The notes below the pieces were generated by a model, which worked only from the letters and a program-made list of their open reading frames with translations, did no database searches and was not told the DNA's origin. From Euphorbia lathyris (Eukaryota; Streptophyta; Magnoliopsida; Malpighiales; Euphorbiaceae): DNA of 64,000 nucleotides. Both the position numbers and the translations under genes were made by a program. Positions within the stretch are counted from its first letter, which is position 1. Every line of letters begins with the position of its first letter. The stretch spans positions 39,155,501 to 39,219,500 of the forward strand of contig NC_088918.1 of the NCBI RefSeq assembly GCF_963576675.1, read 5' to 3'. Positions 36,143 through 48,240 of the stretch are shown here, piece after piece.

Positions 36143-37602
36143 TGTTGAGCGATTTCCGCAAGTGTACGCTTGTAGTAATAAAAGATATCGATCCCACAGG
36201 GAAGGTTTTTTAACAAAACTTATTTACAATCGGTTAAATTTACTTTAAGGTTTATAATATGGGAAAAATCGTTTAATCGGTTTTGGTTTTGAAATTGCTA
36301 GAATAAGAATTAGATTAGAATATGAAGATGTTAGAAAATATCTGATTTAAGAATGAATTTGCAAAACAGGAACGTGTTAGTACTTTAGAAAAGTAAACAA
36401 GTATATTTGTTTGCATTAAGCAAAGAAAACAACTTTAAACTTTGTACGAATTATAAAGATGAAATAAATGACGGAACTTCTAATTAATTGGCTTTGAACG
36501 CGACAAAACCCTTTCGGGATAAATTGCCCTTAATCAAATTAAAACTCTTTCGAGATAATAATTTGCCTAAGTGTTCAACAAAGTTTCCTTGTAAAGATTT
36601 TGGATTAAATACGTTTTAATAAAAACACCAGCAGTCACTTTAGTGGATTGGTTACCATAAGCGCTTCATAAAAATTTATCGAATAGAACGGACTTTATTA
36701 GATGAAATATAAATTGATACAAGTTTACAGAGAACATGGAGCATTGAATTCTTCGACGGCGTGCAAGTGAACGGGTTGTCAATCCTTTCCTTGGGTTTCG
36801 TTAGAGTTTGTCAGGCTCAGGGACGAATCCTCTACTCAATCTTCTCGTTGAATCTTCGTAATAGAGACCGGGTCGGTCCACTACCAAAATGAAAACTAAA
36901 CTGGAACAATGTCTAAACGCTACTGAATTTGTTATTATTTAGTAAACAATGTGTGTACATCATATTGCTTTTGAACAGAATCGAAATCTAACTTCTGAAT
37001 CACTTGATTCGGAATTTCTGCATAATTCTACACTAATCTCTTTCTTCTACACATATCATTATCTTTCAACTCTCCATCAACTCTTTATTTATAGATGTTG
37101 AAGAGTCTTGATTGAAGTGTCGTGTCCGTTGTGAAGGATCGTGTCCGCTGCGAAAGGACGTTTCTATCCACCCGAACGATCGCGTTTCGTTGAAAACGAA
37201 AGTGTGTAACTAGGCTTCTAAAATCTCCTGCTCGTACCGAGAATGGGGGAGCAACAACTTGTACTTCGGACGAAGGGAAGGAGAGGCTGAGGGACGCGTG
37301 TCGCGACCGTGAATATTGGGGGCCGCGGTCGCGGCACGGAGCTTTTTTCGGTTTTTCATCTTTCGTTCGTGTCCTCGATTTGGCGTTATTAATTTTTGTC
37401 GTCTTCGACTCCTTTTGTAGGGTTTTTCTTCTATTTTTGAGCTCTTTTTACTCCTTTTTGGATTTTACCAAATATTTATGTACCTTGAATGAAAGAAACA
37501 TATTCGGGAGTAAAAGTATTCTAAACAGTTATAAATAGCATAAATTCGTAGCAATATTGATGTAATTAATGATTATATTTTAGATATATTTTGGGCTTAA
37601 CA
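36143..37602 (-). repeat. 3' LTR of the inner Athila
   Basis: TGTTGAGCG...GGGCTTAACA on the plus strand. It differs from the other copy by scattered substitutions and two small indels (near 36165 and 36375). The minus-strand bases just before it, AAGATCAAGTGTGGAGATT, are the likely polypurine tract. It contains one copy of the GC-rich hairpin at 37294-37339. Confidence 0.92.
37294..37339. repeat. GC-rich hairpin, copy 1 (3' LTR)
   Basis: 46 bp starting ACGCGTGTCGCGACCG and ending CCGCGGTCGCGGCACGG; the arms can pair over about 13 bp with one mismatch. The same module recurs at 40543-40588, 42451-42496 and 49392-49437. Confidence 0.85.
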
Positions 37603-38987
37603 AATCTCCACACTTGATCTTTTGCTAGTCCCGAGAAAAATTTCACTGAATTTATTCTCTAACTAATCTATTTACGAAAATAAAACATATATCTCTATAT
37701 TACCTTTTAAATTAGTTAAGCCGAAAAGACTAACTTCGTATGGCAAATTTATACGCAAAATATCAAACTAACTTAGTATAATATACGATATATCATTCGT
37801 CTTGTATTTCCAATTTTGTATTGAAGCATTCGGGACGAAATAAGCACGCATGTTATTGAATCTTTCATCTCAAGGCATTTCAAAGCACAAAAATTTCCTT
37901 TCCCAAACCTAAACTAATATATGAAATATATTAAAATGAATAAGTACTTGATTTTATTTGCTTGGTTACGCCCGAAATAAGGATGGTTTCAATCGTAACC
38001 TTATACGTATTTTTACTTTACTTAGTGTTTGCTTAAGCGGTACCGACCATGCCATGGGTGGACGCGATCGTTACTTTAAACTTAAACACGCTTATTATTA
38101 TTATTAACGTTCCTTCCATACCTCGATTGTGATAAGGGTGGTCGCAACCGTGGCCGAAAGTAAACGGTACTTAATTTTCTTCCCTTTCATACCTCGATTG
38201 TGATAAGGTTGGTCTCAATCGTGGCCAAAAGTTAAGAATTTAACTAATTGATTAATTAATATGAATTATAATATTAAAATTGGGAAAAAAAATAGCACAT
38301 TCATCCTATATTGATTTAAAATTCAACATGTATTATGGGTAAAGTTTCCTTAAAAACTTCAATTGGTTTTAATGTAAGACGAAATCAAACCGAGCTAAAA
38401 TTGTTAGTTCAATTTAAAGCCTATAAACCTAATTGAAAATTTAAAATAAGATTTATTGAATCATGATTTCATGATATAAAATAGAGATTGAATAAAGAAT
38501 TTTTACTTAAATACATTTACTCGAGACAATTTTACTTAAAATCGTATCGGAGATTCGTGAAAATTTTTGAAAAATATTACCCGTATAGAAATATTATTTC
38601 TAATGATAATGATAACCTAAAAATAATCATATTAACTTATGATTAATTTTAAAAACATATGAAAATGTAAAGTTAATAGCGTTTTAAACAAGTTTATGTT
38701 GCAAAATACATTGCATTTGTTATAAATGATTCGTTGCATTTGTTATTTGTGCTAGAAAAACGAAAATGATGTACATCTCCTCCCACACTTAAATTGGACC
38801 ATGTCCTCATTGGTGCAAAAGCGAGATATAAAAAATAAAAGCACAAAAATTAAGCATACGAAATAAAGATAGGAATGGTGCAAATGAAACATTCAACATA
38901 AAATTAAAAATTGAAAATTGTATCAAACATATGAAAATGAAAATTGTACCAAATTATAACAAGATAATAAAATTAAAGAAAAACAAC
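37603..38987. other. Inner Athila 3' non-coding region with 71-bp-spaced repeats
   Basis: No gene. Direct repeats with CATACCTCGATTGTGATAAG start at 38117 and 38188 (71-bp spacing), and two more degenerate copies of the same GGTTAC/GATGGT...CGTAACC pattern lie at about 37963-38000 and 38036-38078. A second polypurine-like stretch (TTTAAGTGTGGGAGGAG on the minus strand) lies at about 38777-38794. Confidence 0.7.
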
Positions 38988-40208
38988 CTAAGCTTGAGGT
39001 GGGGAATCGGGAGGTGTAGGTGACGTCTCCACATTGCGGCGTCGGAAAAAGGAAAGCATCTGATGCCGAGTCGATCGATGTTCACGCCTCAAAAGGTTGA
39101 GGTTGTCATTCATCACCATATTGTTTTCAACCAAATCATCAATTCTTAAATTCATTTGACGATTGTTGGAATTGATTTGGTTCAAAATCCTCCGCAAATC
39201 TACCGGATCATCCTCCGCTTGAGGTGCTTAGGGTTGTGCTTGAGCTGGTGGTTCATCCTCCTCGCCTTCCGCCTCTCCGCCGCCTTCGGTACCTACAAAT
39301 TGAGAACTTGAAGCGCCACCACCCATAGTGCCACGAAGATGGGCAATTCGGGTAGCATAGGAAATAAAGACGGGAGGTCCTTGTGGAAGCAATAAATGAG
39401 CTCGCTCAAGAGCCGAGATGTCCAAAAGCGGAACATACCCACGGTAGGTGGACATCTCATATTCGGCCAATTCACCCCGTGCTCCCAACACAATAGCGGT
39501 GATAAAATTACAAAGAGGGATTTGAATGGTACTAGCCCTCGAAGCACGGAACAAATTATCAAACAGAATACCAATGCTATCAATCCGCAAACCTTTAAGC
39601 AAACTATCCAAAACATACAAATCCCGAACCTGAATCTTAGAACTCTCAACACGACCAAACAAGGAGAAACTCAAATACTTATGAAAGAAGAACACACAAT
39701 TGTCCTTAATCAACCTGCTTGAAGTGTTTTTTGAATTAAAATAATCTTGGTCCGAAAGAGTTCGCCAAACCGCATCATTATCAAAATCTTTAGGCTTATC
39801 ATAAAAATTAGAAGTAGGGAAACCAAACATATTTCCCATTGCATCATAATCAATGGTGTATGTGATACCATTATTCCTAAAAGAGATTGAGGTTTTCTTC
39901 TTATTCATGGTCAAAGTGACCAAAAATTCCACCACATATTCATTAATACGCGGAAAACGCATATTAACGAATTATTGCCAACCCAACGCCTCAATAAAAG
40001 CATCTATTCGAGTAGAGAAATTCAATGTTCTTACCGAATGGAAGTCTAAGAAGTGCATATCCACAAATTGGCGGTCGGCTTGTGAAAAATGTTTAAAACG
40101 AACGGCTTCCTCCTCTGAATAGATATCGAAATAAGCTCCGCATTGAACCCGAAGGCGATTAGCTTCCGTAACAGCGGGCTTGTTACCAACACGCTTAGTC
40201 CTAACCAT
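38988..40208 (-). pseudogene. ATHILA-type ORF A of the inner element, two in-frame stops
   Basis: The minus-strand frame starts at MVRTKRVGNKPAV (40208) and stays in one frame to 38988, broken only by stops at 39972-39974 and 39228-39230. Its core (MRFPRINEYVVEFLVTL, ISFRNNGITYTIDYDAMGNM, FGFP, then AVWRTLSDQDYF, FFHKYLSFSLFGRVES, VRDLYVLDSLLKGLRIDSIG) matches the ATHILA ORF-1 type family. The C-terminal part is acidic and glycine-rich, then has a predicted coiled coil (NQINSNNRQMNLRIDDLVEN). It is clearly related to ORF B upstream (same MRFP...EF...SFR...FGFP order) but diverged. No membrane span or signal peptide was seen; function unknown. Confidence 0.8.
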
Positions 40209-41245
40209 GGTGATGGTGTTTAGTGTTTTTAGTGTTTGAGAAGAAGAAGAAGAAGAAAAAGGAATTGAGAGAAAAAGTAAAGCTTGAAGATGAGTTTGGG
40301 GTTTGGAATATGGAATTGATTGAATGGAAAATAGGATAGATATTGAAGGAAATAAATTGGGAAGAGTAAAAATAGATTTTTGGGGAAGAGTTTGGAGTAA
40401 GGGATTGGGTAAAAATAGAGGTGATGTGAGGTTTGTGTAAGAGGTAGGTTTATATAGGGTTGTATAGGTAGGTGAATAGGTAGAATAGGAATAGGAATAG
40501 GCAAAAGTTAGTGTCAAAATCGGATTGAATTGGGCAAATGATACGCGTGTCGCGACCGCGAATGGCAAAGCCGCGGCCGCGGCACGCGAACTTCAGGAAA
40601 TTTTCGCCCTGAAATTTGGCCAAAGTTGCTGCTCATAGCGAGAATTAATGAATTCTCGGTAGAGAATTGGTAAAAATGGCCTATTTTGGTGCCTTTTGAC
40701 ATGGTTTGTGCAATTTTGTTGATGATTTAGTTCCTGAACTTAATATAAAGTGTTCCTGCACTTAAAACTTAAATAAATGACATTAATTGCAAGGAAAACC
40801 AAAGGTTTTACCTTAATAAATTGAATTAAAGTATAATAAATTGATTATGAAGAATTAATGAAACTTAAATGTTCATTTATGCATATAAGTTAAGAGAACC
40901 ATATTAAATACATAATAAGTGTATGGTATTTCATTTTAATACATGAATTGAATTGATTAAATGAAAACTTAATGCATTAAAAAGAAATTGAGTTACAAAT
41001 AAAATTAAATGTAGATATACGTGTGGAAAAAAAATAGAAAACCATATTAGGTAATGTGAATCCTTTTTATCTAAATTTGAGTAAGAATAATTAGGATCGA
41101 CCCATATGAAATATGCTAAGTATAGATAATGGATCAAATGGATAAAAATTAAGAATTGAACTAAATAAGATCTTTATTATTTTAACATATGTACAAATAA
41201 TGAAAACAAACCAATAATTAATACAAAACAAAATATATACAAAAA
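40209..41245. other. Spacer between the two ATHILA-type ORFs
   Basis: About 1 kb without a supported gene. It contains the GC-rich hairpin copy 2 (40543-40588), 335 bp before the start of ORF A, and paired TCTCGGTAGAGAATT-type motifs at about 40638-40670 that also occur before ORF B. Confidence 0.7.
40543..40588. repeat. GC-rich hairpin, copy 2 (upstream of ORF A)
   Basis: 46 bp, ACGCGTGTCGCGACCGCG at one end and GCCGCGGCACGCG at the other; same layout as the LTR copies, with loop GAATGGCAAAG in place of GAATATTGGGG. Confidence 0.85.
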
Positions 41246-42193
41246 CTATTCTACATATTTATCCCTATCTAACGGGATATTTCTGGCCTTAATACGATCA
41301 ATTTGAAACTGCACGAAAGTTTCACGTTCCGGTGCAGACAAAAATTGAGGCCCTGCTCGAAAGACACGTTTTACAAGTCCTTCGTGCTCGAGAAATTCAT
41401 AGTCAATTATGGGAAAGAATTCATCATCACTCCAGGGAACATCAATGGTACCCTTTGAACCGAGAATTATTCCACAGATTATATTGTCGAACCCAATCTT
41501 CTTATCTTTGGATCGAGAAGCGGCGACAAGACCCTCCATCAGAATTTTGGAAGAATCCACTGCATTGCCCTGGAATATATCTCCAAGAACATACAAATCT
41601 GTGTCACGGACCACACTACTGAATGTGCGCCCGAATAAACTGTGACACAGGAATTTGTGCAGATACAGCATGGAGTTGGAGCGAAAAGAGTGATTATAGG
41701 CGAGTTTTGAATTGAATCGCCAGAATCCAGTGAGCATTCTCCAAATGTCCGAGGATGTCATGTCTCATTCAAGATGACGTTTGATTGTATCCCTTGGGGG
41801 AAAACCAAACCAAGCATGCAACTCAGGATAGCCGAAAGTGAAGATTACGCCTTCTCGACGAAAACTGAGACGTACCCGTCGTTTATTAGTGAAACGCACG
41901 GTACAAAAGAATTCGAGTATCCAGTCGCCTATTATTGGAAATCGCATTTGGGCAAATTTTGTCCACCCTAAGTGCTCCATATAGCGGCTCATGTCATCAC
42001 TAATTCCAAGTTGGTTGTTAAGGAATTCATCCATATACAACATTCCGGTGAAGAATTTGTAACGGAGATTCCAATAACGCCTACCTTCATCGTGGTTGAA
42101 GATAGGAAAAGGCGCCCCATATCGTTTGGATAAGTCTGGGCGTTTGTTGATTGAGGCAGCATTGTGCCTAGATGGTTTGTTCTTGGTAGGCAT
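41246..42193 (-). pseudogene. ATHILA-type ORF B of the inner element, one in-frame stop
   Basis: Starts MPTKNKPSRHNAASINKRPD at 42193 and continues in one frame to 41246, interrupted only by TGA at 41765-41767. Family-like segments are MRFPIIGDWILEFFCTVRF, VRLSFRREGVIFTFGYPEL, WFGFPPRDTI, then DIWRMLTGFWRFNSK, LYLHKFLCHSLFGRTFSS, VRDTDLYVLGDIFQGNAVDS and FDNIICGIILGSKG. It belongs to the same family as ORF A 1 kb further on. A single nonsense change explains the break. Function unknown. Confidence 0.8.
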
Positions 42194-42874
42194 GGTGCAA
42201 AGTTTGTGTTACTTTAGCAAAGAACGGTGTTTGTGAAGAAAATCAGAGTTCTGACAAAGATGAAAAGAATTGTAACAGAACTCGAATCCTCAAGGATTAA
42301 TTTATAAGAGTTTTAGATGAAAAGAGGTGTTGTTTTAATTATGAAAAGGTATAAAATTACACCTTTCGAGAATGAAGAAACTTAATGTTTCGTTTGGCAA
42401 GAGGTTCGTCGAAAGGGTTAGGATGTTTCAGACCTGATAGCGCAAAAATTACGCGTGTCGCGACCGAGAATGGCTAAGCCGCGGTCGTGACACGCGATTT
42501 CCTTGCGGAAATCAGGCATCGATAGCTCTTCCTGATTCACGGTAGAGAATTTAAAATTCTCGGTATGAACAGAGAAATCTTAACCTATTTGGACTGTTCT
42601 TAAAAAGAGGATTCTCGGCAGGGAATTCTAAATTCTCGGCAGAGAATTGCCTGACACTTCAAATTCATCTTAATTTCCTACAAATTAAATCTAAAGTCAT
42701 GAAATAAAAATATTTTATGCATTTAAATCATAACATAAAGTCATCTAATCATAAAAATGGCATTTTGGAAAAATAAAATAAAATTAAACTAAAATAAAAT
42801 AAAATAAATGAAAAAAAAATATAAAAACAATAAAACAAAATAAACTGTGTAAGATAAACTGAGTAATTTATACG
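42194..42874. other. Spacer between pol and ORF B of the inner Athila
   Basis: No gene. Holds GC-rich hairpin copy 3 and, at 42540-42650, four ATTCTCGG/CCGAGAAT-type inverted motifs like those before ORF A. Confidence 0.7.
42451..42496. repeat. GC-rich hairpin, copy 3 (upstream of ORF B)
   Basis: 46 bp starting ACGCGTGTCGCGACCGAG and ending GCGGTCGTGACACGCG; it lies 258 bp before the ORF B start codon. Confidence 0.85.
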
Positions 42875-45788
42875 TCAGATAATCTTGTTACGAACGGAAT
42901 TTCTATTTGTGAAATAGATTTTACATCGATTACCATTAACTTTGAATCGAACTCCGGTAGGACCTTCCAGTTCTAAAGAACCATAATCGAATGTTTTGAC
43001 GACTAAATATGGTCCTAACCATCTGGACTTAAGTTTTCCTGGAAATAAACTCGTGAATTAAATAACAGCACTTTATCCCCAACATTAAAGTGTTTGACTT
43101 TAATTTTGGCATCGTGCCATTTTTTCACTTTTTCTTTATAAATCTTTGCATTTTCGTAAGATAGATGACGTAACTCATCTAACTCATTCAAATTGAGCAA
43201 ACGTTTCTTACCTGCTTGTCGTAAATCAAAGTTTAGTTCTCTAATAGCCCAATAGGCTTTATGTTCTAATTCGACTGGCAAATGACATGTCTTTCCATAC
43301 ACTAAGCGGTACGGAGTCATTCCTATTGGTGTTTTAAATGCAGTACGGTATGCCCATAATGCATTATTGAGTTTAGAAGACCAATCTTTTCTAGAAGATG
43401 AAACTGTTTTCTCGAGAATCCATTTGAGTTCTCTATTTGATATCTCCGCCTGACCATTTGATTGAGGATGGTACGGCGTTGATACGCGGTGGCGTACTCC
43501 ATATTTTTTCATAAGCGTTTCAAAACTCTTGTTTATAAAATGAGTACCGTCATCACTAACGATAACTCTTGGACAACCAAATCTACAAAATATATCGTCA
43601 AGAAAATTAACGACAACTTTAGAATCGTTCGTCGGGGTTGCAATTGCTTCAACCCACTTTGAAACATAATCAACGGCAACTAATATGTAAGTTTTACCAT
43701 TGGAAGGGGGAAAAGGTCCCATGAAATCTATTCCCCACATATCGAAGACTTCAACTTCTAATATGGTTGTGAGGGGCATCTCATCTTTTCTTCCTAGATT
43801 TCCTGTTCTTTGGCACTTATCACAACGAGTAATAAATGAACGGACGTCCTTAAACATCGTAGGCCAAAAGAAACCGCTTTCAAATATTCTAGCTGATGTC
43901 TTGTTAACTCCATTATGTCCTCCATAAGAGCTATAATGGCATTCCGATATTATGGATTCAAATTCATTTTCACCAACGTATCTCCTAATTATCCCGTCAC
44001 CACAAGTTTTGAACAAAAAATGATCTTCCCAAAAATACTGTTTAATGTCGAAGAAAAATTTCTTCTTTTGTTGGAAATCTAATCCTTCCGGAACAATATT
44101 GGCTGCAAGATAATTAGCAATATCTGCATACCAAGGTGACATGACACTTTTTATTTGATAGAGATGTTCATCAGGGAAATCATCTCGTATACCGATAGTT
44201 TCACCTATAGGACCGTTTTCATCTTCAAGTCTCGATAGATGATCGGCGACAAGGTTTTCTACTCCCTTTTTGTCTTTGATTTCTATATCAAATTCTTGTA
44301 ATAATAAAACCCATCTAATTAGACGCGGTTTTGCATCCTTTTTAGCAAAGAGATATCTTAATGCTGCATGATCAGTATAAATAATAACTTTTGAACCTAA
44401 TAAATATGACCTAAACTTGTCACATGCAAAAACTACAGCTAACATTTCTTTTTCTGTTGTGGTGTAGTTTAATTGTGCACCAGACAGTGTGTGACTTGCA
44501 TAATAAATGACATGAAGTTTCTTATCTTTCCTTTGACCTAGAACACATCCGAAAGCTAAATCACTTGCATCACACATAATTTCAAATGGTAAATCCCAAT
44601 CTGGTTTAGCAATAATAGGTGCACTGATTAAAGCAGTTTTCAATGTTTCGAAAGCTTTAACGCATTCTTCATTAAAATCAAAGGTGGAATCTTTCATGAG
44701 TAAATTAGTAAGTGGTTTGGAAATTACAGAAAAATTCTTAATAAATCTTCTGTAAAAACCGGTATGTCCTAAAAATGATCTTACTCCCTTAACAGTAGTT
44801 GGAGGGGGTAATTTCTCTATTACTGAGGTTTTTGCTCTATCTACTTCTAATCCTTTTTCAGATATTTTGTGACCTAAAACAATTCCTTCGTCAATCATGA
44901 AATGACATTTTTCCCAGTTTAATACCAAATTTGTTTCTTCACACCTAGACAAAACTTTATCCAAGTTTTCTAGGCACGAATCAAAAGAATCTCCATAAAC
45001 TGAAAAATCGTCCATAAAAACTTCCATGATATCTTCAATGAAATCATTAAAAATCGCAGTCATACAACGTTGAAATGTTGCAGGTGCGTTACATAGACCA
45101 AAGGGCATTCTTCTATATGCAAATGTTCCGTAAGGACATGTGAAGGTTGTTTTATCTTGGTCATCCGGGTAAATGTATATTTGAAAGAATCCGGAGTAAC
45201 CATCAAGAAAACAGTAGAATGATCTCTCCTAGTTGCTTTATTTAGATTTCTATAATCTATACAAACCCTCCAACCAGTGGTGGTTCGCGTAGGTATTAAT
45301 TCACCTTCTTCATTCCTTACAACTGTTATGCCTCCCTTTTTAGGTACACAATGGATTGGACTAACCCATTCACTATCCGAAATAGGGTAGATAATTCCAT
45401 TGTCCAGAAGTTTAGTAATCTCATTTTTTACTACTTCTTTCATGTTCGGATTTAGGCGTCTTTACCTATCCGCTTTAGGTGGCTTATCTTCTTCTAAGTG
45501 AATTCTATGCATTACAATACTTGGATTAATACCTTTTAAGTCTGAAATTTGCCAACCCATACTTCCTATCCTATTTCTAACAACTTCTTTCAATTTCTCT
45601 TCTTGGACTTGTGTTAATTTGTTAGAGATAATAATAGGTAGAGAATCGCCTTCGCCTAAGAAAGCGTACCTCAAATGACTTGGTAATTCTTTAAGTTCTA
45701 ATTTAGGTGGAGCTATAATTGAAGGCGGAACTGGTCCATCTTCTCGAATCAAAGGTTCTGGGTTCTTATCTTCTAGTTCCTCACTCAT
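42875..45788 (-). pseudogene. pol: Inner Athila reverse transcriptase, RNase H and integrase
   Basis: The N-terminal part (45788-45462, LKELPSHLRYAFLGEGDSLP) ends at a TAA (45462-45464). RT continues with VPKKGGITVVRNEEGELIPT and [18 protein letters not shown], and then about 20 codons are missing with a frame change near 45225. A 697-residue open frame (45108-43015) holds [21 protein letters not shown] RT with the FMDD box, RNase H ([24 protein letters not shown]) and integrase ([14 protein letters not shown]...[45 protein letters not shown]). A small deletion near 43045 shifts the last stretch, which ends at 42875. The long intact part fits a recent insertion. Confidence 0.92.
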
Positions 45789-45803
45789 TATAGGTTCTAT
45801 TAT

Positions 45804-48066
45804 TTATTCGTTTTGAACAATGTCATTTACACATTCTTCAATTAAATCAAGTTTCATACAAGCGAAATCCTCCATAGGATATTTCATCGCTTGATTCATA
45901 TCAAACTCAATCTTATCATCGCCTATTCTTAAAACTACTTTCCCTTCTGACACATCAACTAGAGCACGTCCCGTGTTCATGAACGGTCTACCAAAGATTA
46001 GCGGACAGTTTACGTCATAAGCAAAATCTAAAATAACGAAATCGGTAGGAAAAATAAATTTGTCAACTTTAACTAAAACATCCTCAATTATACCGTATGG
46101 TCTTTTAGTGGTTTGATCCGCTAATTGTAAAACCATATTGGTACGTTTGATGTCTTCTTCTAAGCCTAACTTATTAAAAATAGATAATGGCATCAAGTTA
46201 ATACTTGCTCCTAAATCACAGAGACAACTGGGAAATTCAATATCTCCCAATTTACATGGAATGGTAAAACATCCAGGATCCTTGAGTTTAGTGGGCAAAT
46301 TGCTTGACACAATCGAACTGCAATCTTCAGTTAGTGAAATGGATGAAATTCCTTCCCAACTGATTTTCTTTGAAATTAAATCTTTGAGGAATTTACCATA
46401 ATTGGGAATTTGCGTAATTGCATCCATAAACGTTAAATTAATATGCAAATTCTTAAGTTTGTCTAAAAATGTTAAAAGTTGTTTGTCATAGTCCTTATTG
46501 CGGACTTTGTGTGGAAAAGGTGGTTTGGGTACAAAAGTTTTTGTACTAGAGTCAATCGGTGCATCTTTTTGTTTTAATGTATCTTCTTTGGGCTTCGGTA
46601 AATCAGTTCCTGGTAAAGTCGAATTTCCGGGCATTTCCGGGCCTAAGTAATTTTTCCCTGAATGAAGAGTGATAGCCTTAACATGCTCTTTCGGATTTTC
46701 TTCCGTATGGCTTGGAAGACTTCCCTCTTTGCGGGATGGAATTGATTTAGCGAGTTGTCCAATTTGAATCTCCAAATTATGGATGCTAGATGATTGGTTT
46801 TTAATAAGCTGATCGAATTTATTCTCGATCCGTTTAAAACCATCGTCGTGATTACTTATTTTTCCGCTCATCGCATCAATGAATTTGTCGATTTTAGAAG
46901 ATAAAGTGCTAATCGAATCTCTTGATTGATTTTGATAATTAGTAGTACGATTTTGATTAACATTATTATTGTCTCTCCAGTTAAAGTTAGGATGATTTCT
47001 CCATCCAGGATTATATGTGTTGGAATAAGGGTTATTATTTTGGTTTTGCCATTGGACAAAATTTACCTGTTCAATTTCACTCATACCTTCGTAATCCACA
47101 TCTGTTTGGATTGGTTGACCATTAGGATCACACGGTGCCATAAACCTATCAATTTTGTGCGACAAGGCAGAAAATTGGGCTTGCAACATCGCTACTGGAT
47201 CAAGATTCACTATACTTTTAACTGATGATGTAGTTGAGGATGATGGTTTCGCTACTGGTATGTGTCCACGTTCCGCGGGCCACATACTGCTGTTGATTGC
47301 CATTTCCTCTAAAAGTTCTCTTGCTTGGGCAGATGTTTTCTTAATGAATAACCCTCCAGACATAGCGTCCAATGAACCTCTAGTTGTAGGATTTAGTCCA
47401 TTATAAAATGTTTGCATTAAAAGTTCAGCGGGCAATTGGTGGTGTGGGCATAAACGTTGAAGTTCTTTAAAACGTTCCCAAGCCTCATAAAGAGTTTCAC
47501 TATCATTTTGAGAAAAAAGATGTTAACTCTTTAATGACTCTTGCGGTTTTTGCTAAAGGGAAAAATTTTGATAAAAATGCTTGGGCTAATTTCTCCCAAG
47601 TCTCAATTGATGCGGCTGGCATAGAAGTTAACCATTCTTTGGCTCGATCCTTCAAAGTAAAAGGAAAAAGGCGAAGTTTAATTGCTTCTGCAGTTACATC
47701 AGTGATTTTTAAAGTGTCACAAATTTCTAAGAAATTTGTCAAATGGGTATTAGTATTTTCGTTAGGTAACCCGTAAAACGTTACATTATTTTGCAACATA
47801 TTAAGCAACGCAGGCTTAATTTCAAAATGATGTGCATTAATTTGGGGTCTAACTATACTGTTTGTTACACCGGCCACTCCTGGCCTAGCGTAATCCATAA
47901 GTGTGGCCATAACTTCTGGCTCGGTAATTTTAGTTTTTATTGGGGTTTGGTTTTTCTTTTTCTTTTCTTTCTTGTTCTTTTTAAGAGTTCTTTCAATTTC
48001 TGGGTCAATAGGATCTGGTGACGTGCCCGAACTTCGAGAACTGCGCATGAACTTGAAATTTCGCAC
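45804..48066 (-). pseudogene. gag-pro: Inner Athila gag-protease, single frameshift
   Basis: Start MRNFKFMRSSRSSGTSPDP at 48066 with a lysine-rich stretch, then the capsid core (YGLPNENTNTHLTNFLEICD, LRLFPFTLKDRAKEWLTSMP, FLSKFFPLAK). A one-base frameshift in a run of six A (plus strand, about 47513-47518) moves the reading to the frame that continues with SETLYEAWERFKELQRLCPH and runs open to 45804. The second part has an asparagine-rich stretch, a coiled-coil-like region (IENKFDQLIKNQSSSIHNLE), and the Athila-type protease with CDLGASINLMPLSIFNKLGL and LIFGRPFMNTGRALVDV. A homopolymer indel may be real or a sequence error. Confidence 0.9.
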
Positions 48067-48216
48067 GAACAGAAACTACCTAAAAAAACAGAGTTTGAAA
48101 AATAAATATGTTAGTAATTGAAAATCAATAAAATGTAAAAGTTTGAATAAGTAAGAATAAACCTAGATTCGTAATAAAACACGAAAAATTTAAAATTTTG
48201 TCAAACATTTTGGCGT

Positions 48217-48234
48217 TCCCCGGCAACGGCGCCA
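48217..48234 (-). other. Primer binding site of the inner Athila
   Basis: On the minus strand TGGCGCCGTTGCCGGGGA lies a few bases after the LTR end; this is the classic Athila primer site. Confidence 0.88.
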
Positions 48235-48240
48235 AAAACT

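Noticed and set aside
38988..42193. Viral envelope glycoproteins
   Set aside because: Position after pol is env-like, but no signal peptide, membrane span or glycoprotein motifs were seen; the sequence fits the ATHILA ORF family of unknown function.
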